64,000 bases of DNA from Vibrio sp. HA2012 (GTDB lineage Bacteria > Pseudomonadota > Gammaproteobacteria > Enterobacterales > Vibrionaceae), in the NCBI RefSeq assembly GCF_002812955.1, contig NZ_PFXK01000001.1, positions 496,001-560,000 of the forward strand. The letters are read 5' to 3'. Shown one piece after another: positions 56,512 to 64,000 of the stretch; the stretch's first letter is position 1; each line of letters starts with the position of its first letter. A model generated the notes under the pieces. That model saw only the letters and a list, made by a program, of their open reading frames with translations, was not told the origin of the DNA and did not search any database. Position numbers and translations under genes: made by a program.

Positions 56512-58395
56512 ATGGAAGCAGAACTTCTGGAAATTAATAATTTTGTTAAGCAATTCTCCCCATTTAATGACCTTCCCGGGGAAACGATTGAATATATCAG
56601 CAGTAACATTGAAATATCTTACTACCGAAAAGATACCCCTATTGTCCATTTTGGCGATCATCTGCATGATCTTTATATGGTTCGCAGTGGTATTGTAGAA
56701 ATATCCCGCCGTAACGGCGAACTTTATAACCGTCTTGATGAAGGTGACATCTTCGGCCAGATGGGACTGCTGACCAATAATAAAGCCCGTTTCCCAGCCA
56801 AAGCGATTGAAGATTCACTGATCTACTGCATTCCGGAACAAATTTTTCAGGAACTTTATGACAACTTTGACAGCTTCGCAGATTTTGTCGAAGTCGAAAA
56901 TACAGCCCGGCTACGGCAAGCCGTATCGATTACGGAGGGAGCGAATGATCTGACAACATCCAAAATCAGCACCCTTATATCAGGTGAACCGGTCAGAATT
57001 TCCCGCAATGAAACCATTCAGCATGCAGCACAAAAGATGGCCGATGAATCCGTATCTGCAGTTCTGATCATCGACCCTGAAATCGAAGAAGGTGAAGACC
57101 ACAGTCAGTTTGTCGGCATTATTACCGACAGGGATCTCTGTACCCGGGTTCTGGCACAGGGCATATCTCCGACAGAAAAGGTCGATACCGTAATGACAAC
57201 AGAGCTGGTATCACTCGACCATAATGCCTATGTGTATGAGGCGATGCTGACTATGTTGCGCTACAACGTGCACCATCTCCCTATTCTGAAAAACCGGCAT
57301 CCTATCGGTGTGCTTGAATCCGCTGATATTGTTCGCTATGAGTCACAGAGCTCTCTCCTTCTGGTCAGCAGTATTTTCACCCAAAACAGTATTGATGAAC
57401 TGAAGCATCTTTCAGAACAGGTAAAAGACAGCTTTGTCCGGCTGGTCAATGAGGATGCTAACGCCCACATGGTCGGAACGGCCATGTCGGTGATTGGCCG
57501 TAGCTTTAAACAACGAATTATTGAACTGGCCGAAGAAACGCTGGGGGCACCTCCCATCCCCTACTGCTTTCTAGCACTCGGGTCAATGGCCCGGGATGAG
57601 CAGCTATTAATAACGGATCAGGATAATGCCATTATTCTCGACAACAGTTACGATCCAACAAAACATGCAGAATACTTTGAAAAACTGAGTACTCTGGTCT
57701 GCGACGGACTGGATCAGTGTGGATATCCTTATTGTACCGGAGAGATTATGGCGACCAATCCGATCTGGCGTATGACTCAGACCGAATGGGAGGAATGTTT
57801 CGCGGACTGGATAGATAATCCGAATCCAAAAGCACTGCTTAACAGCAGCATATTTTTCGATCTGGACGGGGTTTATGGCCGACTGAAATGGGCAGAACAA
57901 CTCAACAGCTTCATTGTGCGACGTGCCCGGAAAAACAACCGCTTTCTGGCCTGCCTTGCCCGCAATGCACTGAACCGTACTCCCCCGCTTGGTTTTTTCA
58001 AAAATTTTGTGATGGAAAAAGACGGACAGCATAAAAATTCGATCAATCTGAAACGGCGCGGTACGGCTCCGCTGGCTGATTTAATCCGGGTACACGCCTT
58101 GGCTGTCGGTTCTCGATCCAGAAATACCTTTGAACGCTTAGACGACATTATGGAAGCCGGTATTTTACCCAAAGGCCGGGCGGCTGATCTGCGTGATGCA
58201 CTGGAGTTTATCTCCATGGTCAGGATCCGGCATCAGGCCGCTGATGTACAAAATGGTATTGAACCGGATAACAGTATCGAACCGGAAAACATGTCAGACT
58301 TTGAACGCAGAAATCTGAAAGATGCGTTTCAGATCCTGAGTAATGCCCAAAACTTCCTGAAATTCCGCTATCAGGCCAGTAACAAATTCAAGTGA
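56512..58395 (+). CDS. cNMP-binding/CBS/DUF294 nucleotidyltransferase-like signal protein
   Basis: The product is 627 residues. Order: cyclic-nucleotide-binding-like domain (about 10-135, VRSGIVEISRRNGELYNRLD, GDIFGQMGLL), two CBS domains (about 155-285, ETIQHAAQKMADESVSAVLI and MLTMLRYNVHHLPILKNRHP), then DUF294 nucleotidyltransferase-like (ALGSMARDEQLLITDQDNAI with G-S and D-x-D) and DUF294 C-terminal helices. AGGAA precedes the ATG. The 3'-5' exonuclease gene starts within or just after its stop. This pair is elsewhere found beside acetate permease genes; those are absent here. The nucleotide transferred, if any, is unknown. Confidence 0.9.
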   Translation: MEAELLEINNFVKQFSPFNDLPGETIEYISSNIEISYYRKDTPIVHFGDHLHDLYMVRSGIVEISRRNGELYNRLDEGDIFGQMGLLTNNKARFPAKAIEDSLIYCIPEQIFQELYDNFDSFADFVEVENTARLRQAVSITEGANDLTTSKISTLISGEPVRISRNETIQHAAQKMADESVSAVLIIDPEIEEGEDHSQFVGIITDRDLCTRVLAQGISPTEKVDTVMTTELVSLDHNAYVYEAMLTMLRYNVHHLPILKNRHPIGVLESADIVRYESQSSLLLVSSIFTQNSIDELKHLSEQVKDSFVRLVNEDANAHMVGTAMSVIGRSFKQRIIELAEETLGAPPIPYCFLALGSMARDEQLLITDQDNAIILDNSYDPTKHAEYFEKLSTLVCDGLDQCGYPYCTGEIMATNPIWRMTQTEWEECFADWIDNPNPKALLNSSIFFDLDGVYGRLKWAEQLNSFIVRRARKNNRFLACLARNALNRTPPLGFFKNFVMEKDGQHKNSINLKRRGTAPLADLIRVHALAVGSRSRNTFERLDDIMEAGILPKGRAADLRDALEFISMVRIRHQAADVQNGIEPDNSIEPENMSDFERRNLKDAFQILSNAQNFLKFRYQASNKFK

Positions 58396-58400
58396 TAACA

Positions 58401-59123
58401 ATGAAACTGAAAACTCTTTTTCAAAGCAACACCATTAACTGGCCCGAATACTATGCTAAGCAGAAGATCCGGGTACAGGATCCGCGTCTGACCGCATTTT
58501 ATCAACAGGGAGTTGTCGCGCCGGAAACCCCCCTGAATCAGGTTCCCTTTGTTGCACTCGACTTTGAAACTACAGGACTGGACGCAAAAAAAGACGGGAT
58601 TATCAGCATTGGACTGGTGCCTTTTACACTGAGCAGAATTACTCTGAATCATGCCAGACACTGGATAGTGAACCCGGATAAACCACTGGCAGAAGAATCG
58701 GTAGTTATTCACGGTATCACCCACAGTGATATTATTGATGCACCCGATCTTACGCAGGTTCTGGAACGTCTGCTTGAAGCACTTGCAGGGAGCGTTGTTG
58801 TTGTTCATTACCGGAAAATCGAACGTGAATTTCTGGATAGTGCCTTAAAAAACCGTATCGGCGAAGGCATGCTATTTCCGGTGATAGATACACTGGTTCT
58901 GGAAGCCCAGATTCAACGGCGACAGAGTGGCGGTTTACTGAATCTGCTCAAAGGAAAAAAACCGGAGTCTGTCCGTCTGGGAGCCAGCCGCAGCCGCTAC
59001 GGTTTACCCGCTTATCCGCCACACCATGCGCTGACAGATGCTATCGCCACAGCCGAACTGCTACAAGCTCAAATTGCTCACCACTACCCAGCCGATATGC
59101 CAGTCCAAAGACTCTGGAAATAA
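58401..59123 (+). CDS. DnaQ-like DEDDh 3'-5' exonuclease
   Basis: The product is 240 residues. Exonuclease motifs are FVALDFETTGLDAKKDGIIS (Exo I with DxE), VVVVHYRKIEREFLDSALKN (Exo II, His-Tyr in place of the usual His-Asn), and PHHALTDAIATAELLQAQIA (Exo III with catalytic His and Asp). The N-terminal 50 residues are an extension seen in the DUF294-linked subfamily. ATG 58401 has AAGTGA 5 nt upstream; a GTG at 58392 overlaps the DUF294 stop. Substrate unknown; co-transcription with DUF294 is certain by spacing. Confidence 0.9.
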   Translation: MKLKTLFQSNTINWPEYYAKQKIRVQDPRLTAFYQQGVVAPETPLNQVPFVALDFETTGLDAKKDGIISIGLVPFTLSRITLNHARHWIVNPDKPLAEESVVIHGITHSDIIDAPDLTQVLERLLEALAGSVVVVHYRKIEREFLDSALKNRIGEGMLFPVIDTLVLEAQIQRRQSGGLLNLLKGKKPESVRLGASRSRYGLPAYPPHHALTDAIATAELLQAQIAHHYPADMPVQRLWK

Positions 59124-59148
59124 AAAACCTCCCGCAAAGGAGGTTTTT
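59123..59148. terminator. Terminator after the exonuclease gene
   Basis: AAAAACCTCC pairs perfectly with GGAGGTTTTT around a 6-base loop, overlapping the stop codon. A and T runs on either side make it bidirectional for the convergent small gene. Confidence 0.9.
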
Positions 59149-59168
59149 AGTTGTCTGATAATAAGAAC

Positions 59169-59546
59169 TTACTGTGCCTTATACATCACTTTGTTACCTG
59201 TCATCTGCTCTTTCACAACCAGCTTTTCTTCCAGAAGTTTTTTCAGAGCTCCAGTCGCCCAGGATGCGGCTTTCGCATCATCCTGTCCGGCTTCCAGACC
59301 GATGCTTTTCGGATTAATACCGTCAGGATTGTTTACAACAATATCCAGAACCTGCTGCTGCTTTGGTGTCAAAGCAACCGTTGTTGCTTTAACCGCCGTT
59401 GCAGGTGCCGGGGAGGTTTTAACCGTTACTGCTTCAGCCTTTTTTACTGGCTTAGCTTTCACAGGAGCTACAGGTGTCTGACCTACAACTGCCTTAACAC
59501 GTTTTTGCAGTTTCATCTGCACTTTACGCTTATGAGCAAGTCTCAT
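59169..59546 (-). CDS. Small basic protein with winged-helix-like C-terminus
   Basis: The product is 125 residues. The first 60 are a Lys/Ala/Pro/Val-rich, probably disordered basic arm (PVAPVKAKPVKKAEAVTVKT). The last 65 look like a winged helix (TPKQQQVLDIVVNNPDGINP, KSIGLEAGQDDAKAASWATG, ALKKLLEEKLVVKE, NKVMYKAQ). Together this resembles a nucleoid-associated or DNA-binding protein. GGAG lies 8 nt before the ATG. It stands alone with about 250 bp of upstream DNA holding no other gene. I do not recognise a named family. Confidence 0.75.
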   Translation of the reverse strand: MRLAHKRKVQMKLQKRVKAVVGQTPVAPVKAKPVKKAEAVTVKTSPAPATAVKATTVALTPKQQQVLDIVVNNPDGINPKSIGLEAGQDDAKAASWATGALKKLLEEKLVVKEQMTGNKVMYKAQ

Positions 59547-59803
59547 TAGTGCTTCTCCGCTTCACTGATGAGGCCCTTTTAGCTTTCAAAGTTAACATCC
59601 TGGTGTGATCCGTTACATTTGAAAGATAAATAGACCCTGCATACAGTGGGTAAATATAAGGCGGCTTTTATACCAAAATTTACCCGAAATATACAGAGTA
59701 AGGTGTTGAATATGATTAAAATTCAGACAACATTCAACTTCCGGCCTTTTTTTGTGTAAAAAACAACCAGTCAAAAACGGCGTCTTAATAAAGAAGTAAC
59801 ATG

Positions 59804-60457
59804 TCAGTAAAGTGGCATCTCATCGGCAACAAACGGATTTGTCGCCCTCTCCCTGCCGAAAGTTGACTCCGGACCATGGCCGGGAATAAATTTCATATCA
59901 TTTCCCAGTGGCCAGAGTTTATTTTTAATCGAGCTGATAAGAGTATTAAAATCACCACGAGGAAAATCTGTCCGGCCAACGCCGCCATTAAAGAGAACAT
60001 CTCCGACAAAAGCAATTCGAGCTTCATCATTATAAAATGTCACATGACCAGGAGTATGTCCCGGTGTATGCAGTACTTTCAGAGCCTGATGCCCAAAACG
60101 AACTTCATCGCCGTCATTCAACCACTGGTCCGGCTCAAACGCCTCTGTCAGCGGAAACCCAAACATCTGGCTCTGCCCTTCCAATCCCTGCAGCCAGAAA
60201 TTATCTTCCTTCTGTGGACCGATGACCGTGGCCCCCAGAGCTTCAGCCAGAGGTACCGTACCACCAACATGATCAAGATGCCCGTGTGTCAGCAGCAGGC
60301 TGATGACATCAATACCCAGCTCTCCGACTAAGCGTGCCAGTTGTTTTTCATCGCCACCGGGATCAATCACAACCCCCTGCATCGTTTCATCACACCATAC
60401 AATGGAGCAATTCTGGGAAAAAGAAGTAACGGGAACAATCTGATATTGCAGACTCAT
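59804..60457 (-). CDS. ycbL: Metallo-beta-lactamase-fold hydrolase (YcbL, glyoxalase II-like)
   Basis: The product is 217 residues. Metal-binding motif is LLTHGHLDHVGGTVPLAEAL, followed by VLHTPGHTPGHVTFYNDEAR, IAFVGDVLFNGGVGRTDFPR and FIPGHGPESTFGRERATNPF. The size is that of type II glyoxalase-like YcbL, which hydrolyses S-lactoylglutathione in Salmonella. It is third of a leftward run after ldtD and a DUF882 gene, the same order as E. coli ycbB-ycbK-ycbL, which supports the name. Confidence 0.92.
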   Translation of the reverse strand: MSLQYQIVPVTSFSQNCSIVWCDETMQGVVIDPGGDEKQLARLVGELGIDVISLLLTHGHLDHVGGTVPLAEALGATVIGPQKEDNFWLQGLEGQSQMFGFPLTEAFEPDQWLNDGDEVRFGHQALKVLHTPGHTPGHVTFYNDEARIAFVGDVLFNGGVGRTDFPRGDFNTLISSIKNKLWPLGNDMKFIPGHGPESTFGRERATNPFVADEMPLY

Positions 60458-60549
60458 GAAACACTCTCATCTCTAATAATAGCCTGAGAGAGACTATCGC
60501 ATCACAAACACGGGATTACAAGTCAGAAAAAATCCTGACTCCCCCCCGA

Positions 60550-61098
60550 CTACCAGTGACGGATTGGACCAGTATCAATATGAATAAAGTTACTTTCCGG
60601 ATAATAGCCGACGCCACCAGAATGTAGTGATAATGCTGCTTTTCTGACCTGACTTAACCTGACCCCGGAGAGGCGGAAATCGATTGCCTTCCCCTGCATA
60701 TGGAAGCTCTTTTTTGCCACACCATCAGACTGAGAACGCAACATTTCATTGGTGGCCGGAGAACGGTAACCAGAAATAATCTGCACTTCAGATTTCACAC
60801 CTAACCGATTCTGTATTGCCTGCAGTTGTGTCAACAATTGCCTGTCTATAGGATGAGTTTCATTTCTGCGGAAATCGCGACACAGATAGTTAATCTTAAG
60901 CAGTTCAGATTCAATATAGTGTCTGCCGTCAAAATAACAGGCTTCAAGGGTTTCCCCTGTGTGCAAATTATTCAGACGGATGATCTTTTCTCTGCCCGGC
61001 TGAGCAGCAAAAGCAACCTGTGGAAGCACGGCAGAACAGATAACACCACAGGTGGTATGTGTGAGAAAACGGCGACGACTTAAATCAACAGCAGACAT
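60550..61098 (-). CDS. ycbK: DUF882/peptidase M15-like protein with Tat signal (YcbK-like)
   Basis: The product is 182 residues. The N-terminus MSAVDLSRRRFLTHTTCGVI is a twin-arginine signal (SRRRFL). The mature M15_3/DUF882 domain has ETHPIDRQLLTQLQAIQNRL, IISGYRSPATNEMLRSQSDG, KSFHMQGKAIDFRLSGVRLS and a C-terminal GGVGYYPESNFIHIDTGPIR, with the His/Asp zinc ligands of D-Ala-D-Ala peptidases. It is exported folded and probably trims peptidoglycan. ATG 61098 follows GAGG; a longer frame to 61224 would hide the Tat signal. Confidence 0.9.
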   Translation of the reverse strand: MSAVDLSRRRFLTHTTCGVICSAVLPQVAFAAQPGREKIIRLNNLHTGETLEACYFDGRHYIESELLKINYLCRDFRRNETHPIDRQLLTQLQAIQNRLGVKSEVQIISGYRSPATNEMLRSQSDGVAKKSFHMQGKAIDFRLSGVRLSQVRKAALSLHSGGVGYYPESNFIHIDTGPIRHW

Positions 61099-61223
61099 AA
61101 AACAGCAAACCTCAATACAACTAAAACGACAGACAAACATCCCTGTCTGAAGACTAAGCAAATAACGCACCATGCCTCTGTAACACGGCAATCTACCGAA
61201 TGTTTTGGGGTCAGTCAAATGCA

Positions 61224-61247
61224 AAAAGCGGCGAATATGCCGCTTTT
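61224..61247 (-). terminator. Terminator between ldtD and ycbK
   Basis: AAAAGCGGC and its perfect complement form a 9-bp stem with a 6-base loop; on the minus strand it is followed by a T run, 22 bp after the ldtD stop. It should separate ldtD from the two genes below. Confidence 0.88.
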
Positions 61248-61268
61248 AAACTGGAAACTACAGGTTAC

Positions 61269-62882
61269 TTACTGTTTTGAAAGTTGTTTATCCGCCATAG
61301 ATAACATGATGAGTTTTTGACCAAATGAGTCACTTTTGGCATAGCTGTCATACCGGTAAATATCATTTCTGTACTGGACAACACCGGATTCCACCCATGC
61401 CGTCTGATACACAATGCTCACCGGTATAGGCCTGTTAAGACTGATAACATAGTTGGCCTGTCCGCTGATATTCTGAGCGGCAATTTCCTGTTTCGTCCGT
61501 TCACTGATACGCGAACTAAGCAGCAAATTTGCCAGTTTATCGGCATCCTGAACCCGGATACAACCAGAGCTGTAAGCCCGAATTTCCCGGTCAAACAGTG
61601 ACTTCCCCGGGGTATCATGTAAAAAAATAGAGTTGCGGTTAGGAGTATTAAATTTATATAATCCCAGCGCATTCTCCGGCCCTGCATGTTGCCGGAAACG
61701 ATAAGGAAACTGTTCCGGAACAACTTGCTTCCAGTCCAGCTCATCAGGATTAATACTCTGCTCAGAAACCCAGTCAGACAAAATTTCATACTGGTGTTTG
61801 GCTATATAATTTTTATCCCGCTGAACCGCAGGAATGATATCTTCAACCATAATGGTTCGAGGCACATTCCAGGTAGGGTTTAAAATAACAGCATCCATCC
61901 GGGTGTCGATCAGGGGGGTCTTACGTGAACGCCGTCCGACAATCACTTTTGTATCAAAATAAGCATGTCCGTTATTCCAGTAGCGAAGCCGGAAATCCGG
62001 GACATTAACAATCATAATATTATCCCGGTCTGGCTGCCATACCCGAAGTCTTTCGGCATTAAGAGCCAGTATTCTGGCTCTTTCCTCAACTGGCGTATTC
62101 AGCCATTTCAGGGTATTTCTTCCGATAATACCGTCGGCTTTCAGCCCGTGCAAAGCCTGAAAACGGATCACGGCTTTTTCCGTTTCCGGATCAAATACTG
62201 TGCTTGTTGCATCAATACGGGTCGTATCTACCCCGACAATGGCCAGTCTTTCCAGCAACGCCCTTTTTCGCTTAAGTGTATCACCCCGCCTTTTGACCTG
62301 ATTCGGAGAGTAAGCGGAAAATTTAAAACGACTATGCCGAAGCTGCGTTATCATGCCATACAGCATTTTCTGTTCTTCATTCATCGCAAGAGACCGCTGA
62401 AGATAACGCTCCAGCCGGGCATCCTGTATCGCTTTCATCAATTCTACTTTTGCCCGCTCTGATGGCTCAGGCAGAACAGTTGGTATCCGGGCACCAAAAT
62501 ACCAGTCTTTACCATTTTCCCGGGAAAGCTCTGTATAGCTGATATAAGAGAGAAGCGTATCGGTAGCGACAATGTCATACGCCATTGCCTGATGTTCTGC
62601 TCTCGCTTCTTTCAGTGCAATCAGGCGCTTAAAAAAGTGATCGCTCAGATCCGCAACCGTAACAATTTCCAGTAATTGTTCGAATCCGTTTATGGCATCG
62701 TCACTGTACCAGAGTAGTTGATTTCCATTCGACGCATAGATCCGGGCAACCAGTTCCTTATGCAGCAAGACGACATTGTCCGGAGTCTGATTATCCACCC
62801 AGCGCAACGCATCAAAGCGACTCAGGGCAGCTCCCGGAAAAGCAATAATAAGAGAAAAAACAAAAATGAGTACCCTGACCAT
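61269..62882 (-). CDS. ldtD: L,D-transpeptidase (LdtD/YcbB-like)
   Basis: The product is about 537 residues. A signal peptide (MVRVLIFVFSLIIAFPGAAL) is followed by a long N-terminal region, a peptidoglycan-binding domain near 255-290 (EKAVIRFQALHGLKADGIIG) and the YkuD catalytic domain. The catalytic site is HDTPGKSLFDREIRAYSSGC followed by IRV, with nucleophile Cys. It forms 3-3 crosslinks between mDAP residues and is linked to envelope-stress repair and beta-lactam tolerance. I chose ATG 62882 with AAAAGG about 10 nt upstream; ATG 62891 and TTG 62927 are in-frame alternatives. Confidence 0.93.
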   Translation of the reverse strand: MVRVLIFVFSLIIAFPGAALSRFDALRWVDNQTPDNVVLLHKELVARIYASNGNQLLWYSDDAINGFEQLLEIVTVADLSDHFFKRLIALKEARAEHQAMAYDIVATDTLLSYISYTELSRENGKDWYFGARIPTVLPEPSERAKVELMKAIQDARLERYLQRSLAMNEEQKMLYGMITQLRHSRFKFSAYSPNQVKRRGDTLKRKRALLERLAIVGVDTTRIDATSTVFDPETEKAVIRFQALHGLKADGIIGRNTLKWLNTPVEERARILALNAERLRVWQPDRDNIMIVNVPDFRLRYWNNGHAYFDTKVIVGRRSRKTPLIDTRMDAVILNPTWNVPRTIMVEDIIPAVQRDKNYIAKHQYEILSDWVSEQSINPDELDWKQVVPEQFPYRFRQHAGPENALGLYKFNTPNRNSIFLHDTPGKSLFDREIRAYSSGCIRVQDADKLANLLLSSRISERTKQEIAAQNISGQANYVISLNRPIPVSIVYQTAWVESGVVQYRNDIYRYDSYAKSDSFGQKLIMLSMADKQLSKQ

Positions 62883-62954
62883 CTTTAGCATGCCTTTTAC
62901 AACGTTGTTACATACTAAGTATGGCAAAGAAACCGGAAGGGAAGAAGAAGAATA

Positions 62955-62990
62955 TTAAAACCGCCCCCTACAACTGAATAGGGGGCCTTT
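62955..62990 (-). terminator. Terminator of ribA
   Basis: GCCCCCTA pairs with TAGGGGGC around an 8-base loop; on the minus strand GG-TTTT-AA follows. It lies 16 bp past the ribA stop. Confidence 0.8.
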
Positions 62991-63001
62991 GTTCTCTGAA
63001 C

Positions 63002-63607
63002 CTAATCCAGATCCAGTTTGTGCTTACCGTGTGAAACTTTTGCTTTCAGATAAGCTCTATTTCCGTCTTTTACATGCGCCAGCGTATGGATTACTTCTTC
63101 AATTTCAATACCAAGCTCTTTCAGCTCTTTCACCTTTTTAGGATTATTAGTGATCAGCCTGATTCTCCCGACACCTAATGCTTTCAGCATTTGAGCCGCT
63201 TCGGTAAAGTCACGTAAATCATCGCCGAACCCAAGATGATTATTCGCCTCATAGGTATTCATCCCGGCACTTTGTAATGTATACGCATCGATCTTGTTAT
63301 ACAGGCCGATCCCGCGTCCTTCCTGACGCAAATAAAGGATAATACCGCCCTGTTCGCCCATTTTCTCGATAGTTTCATTAAGTTGCTCGCCACAATCACA
63401 GCGAGAAGAATGAAACACATCTCCGGTAAGGCATTCGGAATGCATTCTGACCAGCGGCGTTTTATCTCCGGCTGTTTTGTCGGCAGACTGGAAAATAACC
63501 GCAACATGTTCTTTATCACTGTTCAACCCTCTGAAAGAGAGGATCTCTGCGTCAATACTACTTTTGATCCCCACTTTTAAGGCGACTCTGGCTCTGACTT
63601 CCGCCAT
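63002..63607 (-). CDS. ribA: GTP cyclohydrolase II (RibA)
   Basis: The product is 201 residues. Zinc ligands are the three Cys in [20 protein letters not shown]. Catalytic and substrate regions are [38 protein letters not shown] and [20 protein letters not shown]. It opens GTP to the first riboflavin intermediate. ATG 63607 gives [16 protein letters not shown], which agrees with Vibrio RibA as I remember it; a GTG four codons earlier is possible. No RFN riboswitch is visible upstream; the gene is monocistronic. Confidence 0.94.
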   Translation of the reverse strand: MAEVRARVALKVGIKSSIDAEILSFRGLNSDKEHVAVIFQSADKTAGDKTPLVRMHSECLTGDVFHSSRCDCGEQLNETIEKMGEQGGIILYLRQEGRGIGLYNKIDAYTLQSAGMNTYEANNHLGFGDDLRDFTEAAQMLKALGVGRIRLITNNPKKVKELKELGIEIEEVIHTLAHVKDGNRAYLKAKVSHGKHKLDLD

Positions 63608-63919
63608 ATCTTTACTCACTATCTAAATTAGATTCACAGGCTTAATTGTATTCTCAGGAAAGCGTCTCGAATGTCTTTGCAAAAACCTCTTTCCGGATTC
63701 AGAAGGTGTTGCCGGCAGGCAAATGACCTTAAGACAAGAATTAGCTTCTGTTATATACATGGGTATGTTTCCGGAAATTTCAATCCGCATGACAGGGATA
63801 TTACCCCATTGTTACTATATAACAACCACAAAAAATCTATGCCTATGCGTAAAAAAACGGGATCTTGTCAGACCCCGTTTTTATGTTACTCACGTGCGAG
63901 TTATCACTCAGATTGCTGA
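63608..63919. other. Intergenic stretch without a recognised gene
   Basis: About 310 bp between ribA and the gene at the right edge. Apart from the hairpin at 63853-63882 it shows no feature; a frame of 82 codons on the plus strand lacks a ribosome site and crosses the terminator, so it is not called. Confidence 0.6.
63853..63882 (-). terminator. Terminator of the right-edge gene
   Basis: AAAAACGGG and TCT pair with AGA and CCCGTTTTT around TGTC, with one mismatch. On the minus strand it ends in a T run, 38 bp past the stop of the partial gene. Confidence 0.8.
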
Positions 63920-64000
63920 CTATTCTTCGCTGTCAGTTGCATCAGTATCAGTATCAGTATCAGTATCAGTATCAGTATCAGTATCAGTATCAGAAATTTC
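63920..64000 (-). CDS. C-terminus of an unidentified protein with Asp-Thr repeats (cut by window edge)
   Basis: The minus strand reads EIS, then eight or nine Asp-Thr pairs, then DATDSEE and a TAG stop. Only 26 residues are in the window, so the protein cannot be named. The acidic low-complexity tail is encoded by tandem ATCAGT hexamers. A terminator follows, which supports a real gene end. Confidence 0.7.
   Translation of the reverse strand, partial: EISDTDTDTDTDTDTDTDTDATDSEE
63941..63993. repeat. Hexanucleotide microsatellite (ATCAGT)n
   Basis: Eight perfect ATCAGT copies (63941-63988) plus a partial ninth. The unit is a multiple of three, so slippage adds or removes Asp-Thr pairs without breaking the frame of the partial coding region it lies in. 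Confidence 0.95.

Noticed and set aside
61965..62462. A 165-codon plus-strand frame.
   Set aside because: It is antisense to the L,D-transpeptidase gene, lacks motifs and has shadow-like composition.
63671..63919. An 82-codon plus-strand frame between ribA and the right-edge gene.
   Set aside because: It reads through a clear terminator hairpin, has no ribosome site and shows no domain.
63608..63919. An FMN riboswitch ahead of ribA.
   Set aside because: None of the conserved RFN-element segments could be found upstream of ribA on the minus strand.

Overview
The window looks like a chromosomal segment of a gammaproteobacterium of the family Vibrionaceae, most likely a Vibrio. Several proteins match Vibrio proteins closely as I remember them: a NorM-type MATE pump, a RibA starting MAEVRARV, a periplasmic ATP-dependent DNA ligase and DUF3024. 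There is also an attC-like site of the Vibrio integron type, and three full chemoreceptors among many c-di-GMP genes. All family calls are from reading the sequence; no search was run.

Layout. (1) 1-3930: the N-terminal part of a large LapA-like type I secreted adhesin, open at the left edge, is divergent from a tolC-like/ompA-like pair that probably supplies its outer-membrane exit. (2) 3933-9059: a chemoreceptor, an NlpC/P60 lipoprotein, a small unknown protein, and an overlapping pair encoding a REC-CheC-like protein and a PAS-GGDEF cyclase. (3) 9397-15147: fructosamine-kinase-like protein, norM, an M23 peptidase overlapping a bactofilin, exported DNA ligase and a HAD phosphatase. (4) 15288-18190: tRNA-Val(GAC) followed by an accessory patch with an IS110 remnant, a MerR regulator, an attC-like site and a DUF3024 gene broken by a 7-bp tandem duplication, then small cargo genes. 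(5) 18330-27785: GAF-GGDEF cyclase with chemoreceptor, HAD/GNAT pair, ZIP transporter, an isolated Fes-like esterase behind a Fur-box-like palindrome, another chemoreceptor and an outer-membrane barrel. (6) 27967-39840: hrpA, small genes, a DEDDh exonuclease, a decayed GGDEF gene, then the DUF2760-Hsp70-Hsp70(DUF3731) operon and an AhpD-like protein. (7) 39963-53243: DUF2947, rimJ-like, tyrR, ycjF, ycjX, class I fumarase, pabB, CoA pyrophosphatase, and a hybrid kinase with an HD-GYP response regulator. (8) 53494-64000: asnS, aspC, DUF294 protein with exonuclease, a small basic protein, the ycbL-ycbK-ldtD block, ribA, and the C-terminus of a gene with a hexanucleotide repeat at the right edge.

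How the genes work together. Surface attachment is the strongest theme: the adhesin and its exit pore, two intact cyclases plus a broken one, an HD-GYP response regulator and three receptors can all feed a motile-sessile switch. Cell-wall shape is a second theme (NlpC/P60, M23 plus bactofilin, L,D-transpeptidase plus DUF882). The best candidate for an undescribed system is the three-gene chaperone-like operon at 34102-39401: two divergent Hsp70 paralogues, one with a C-terminal extension, and a membrane-anchored coiled-coil DUF2760 protein.
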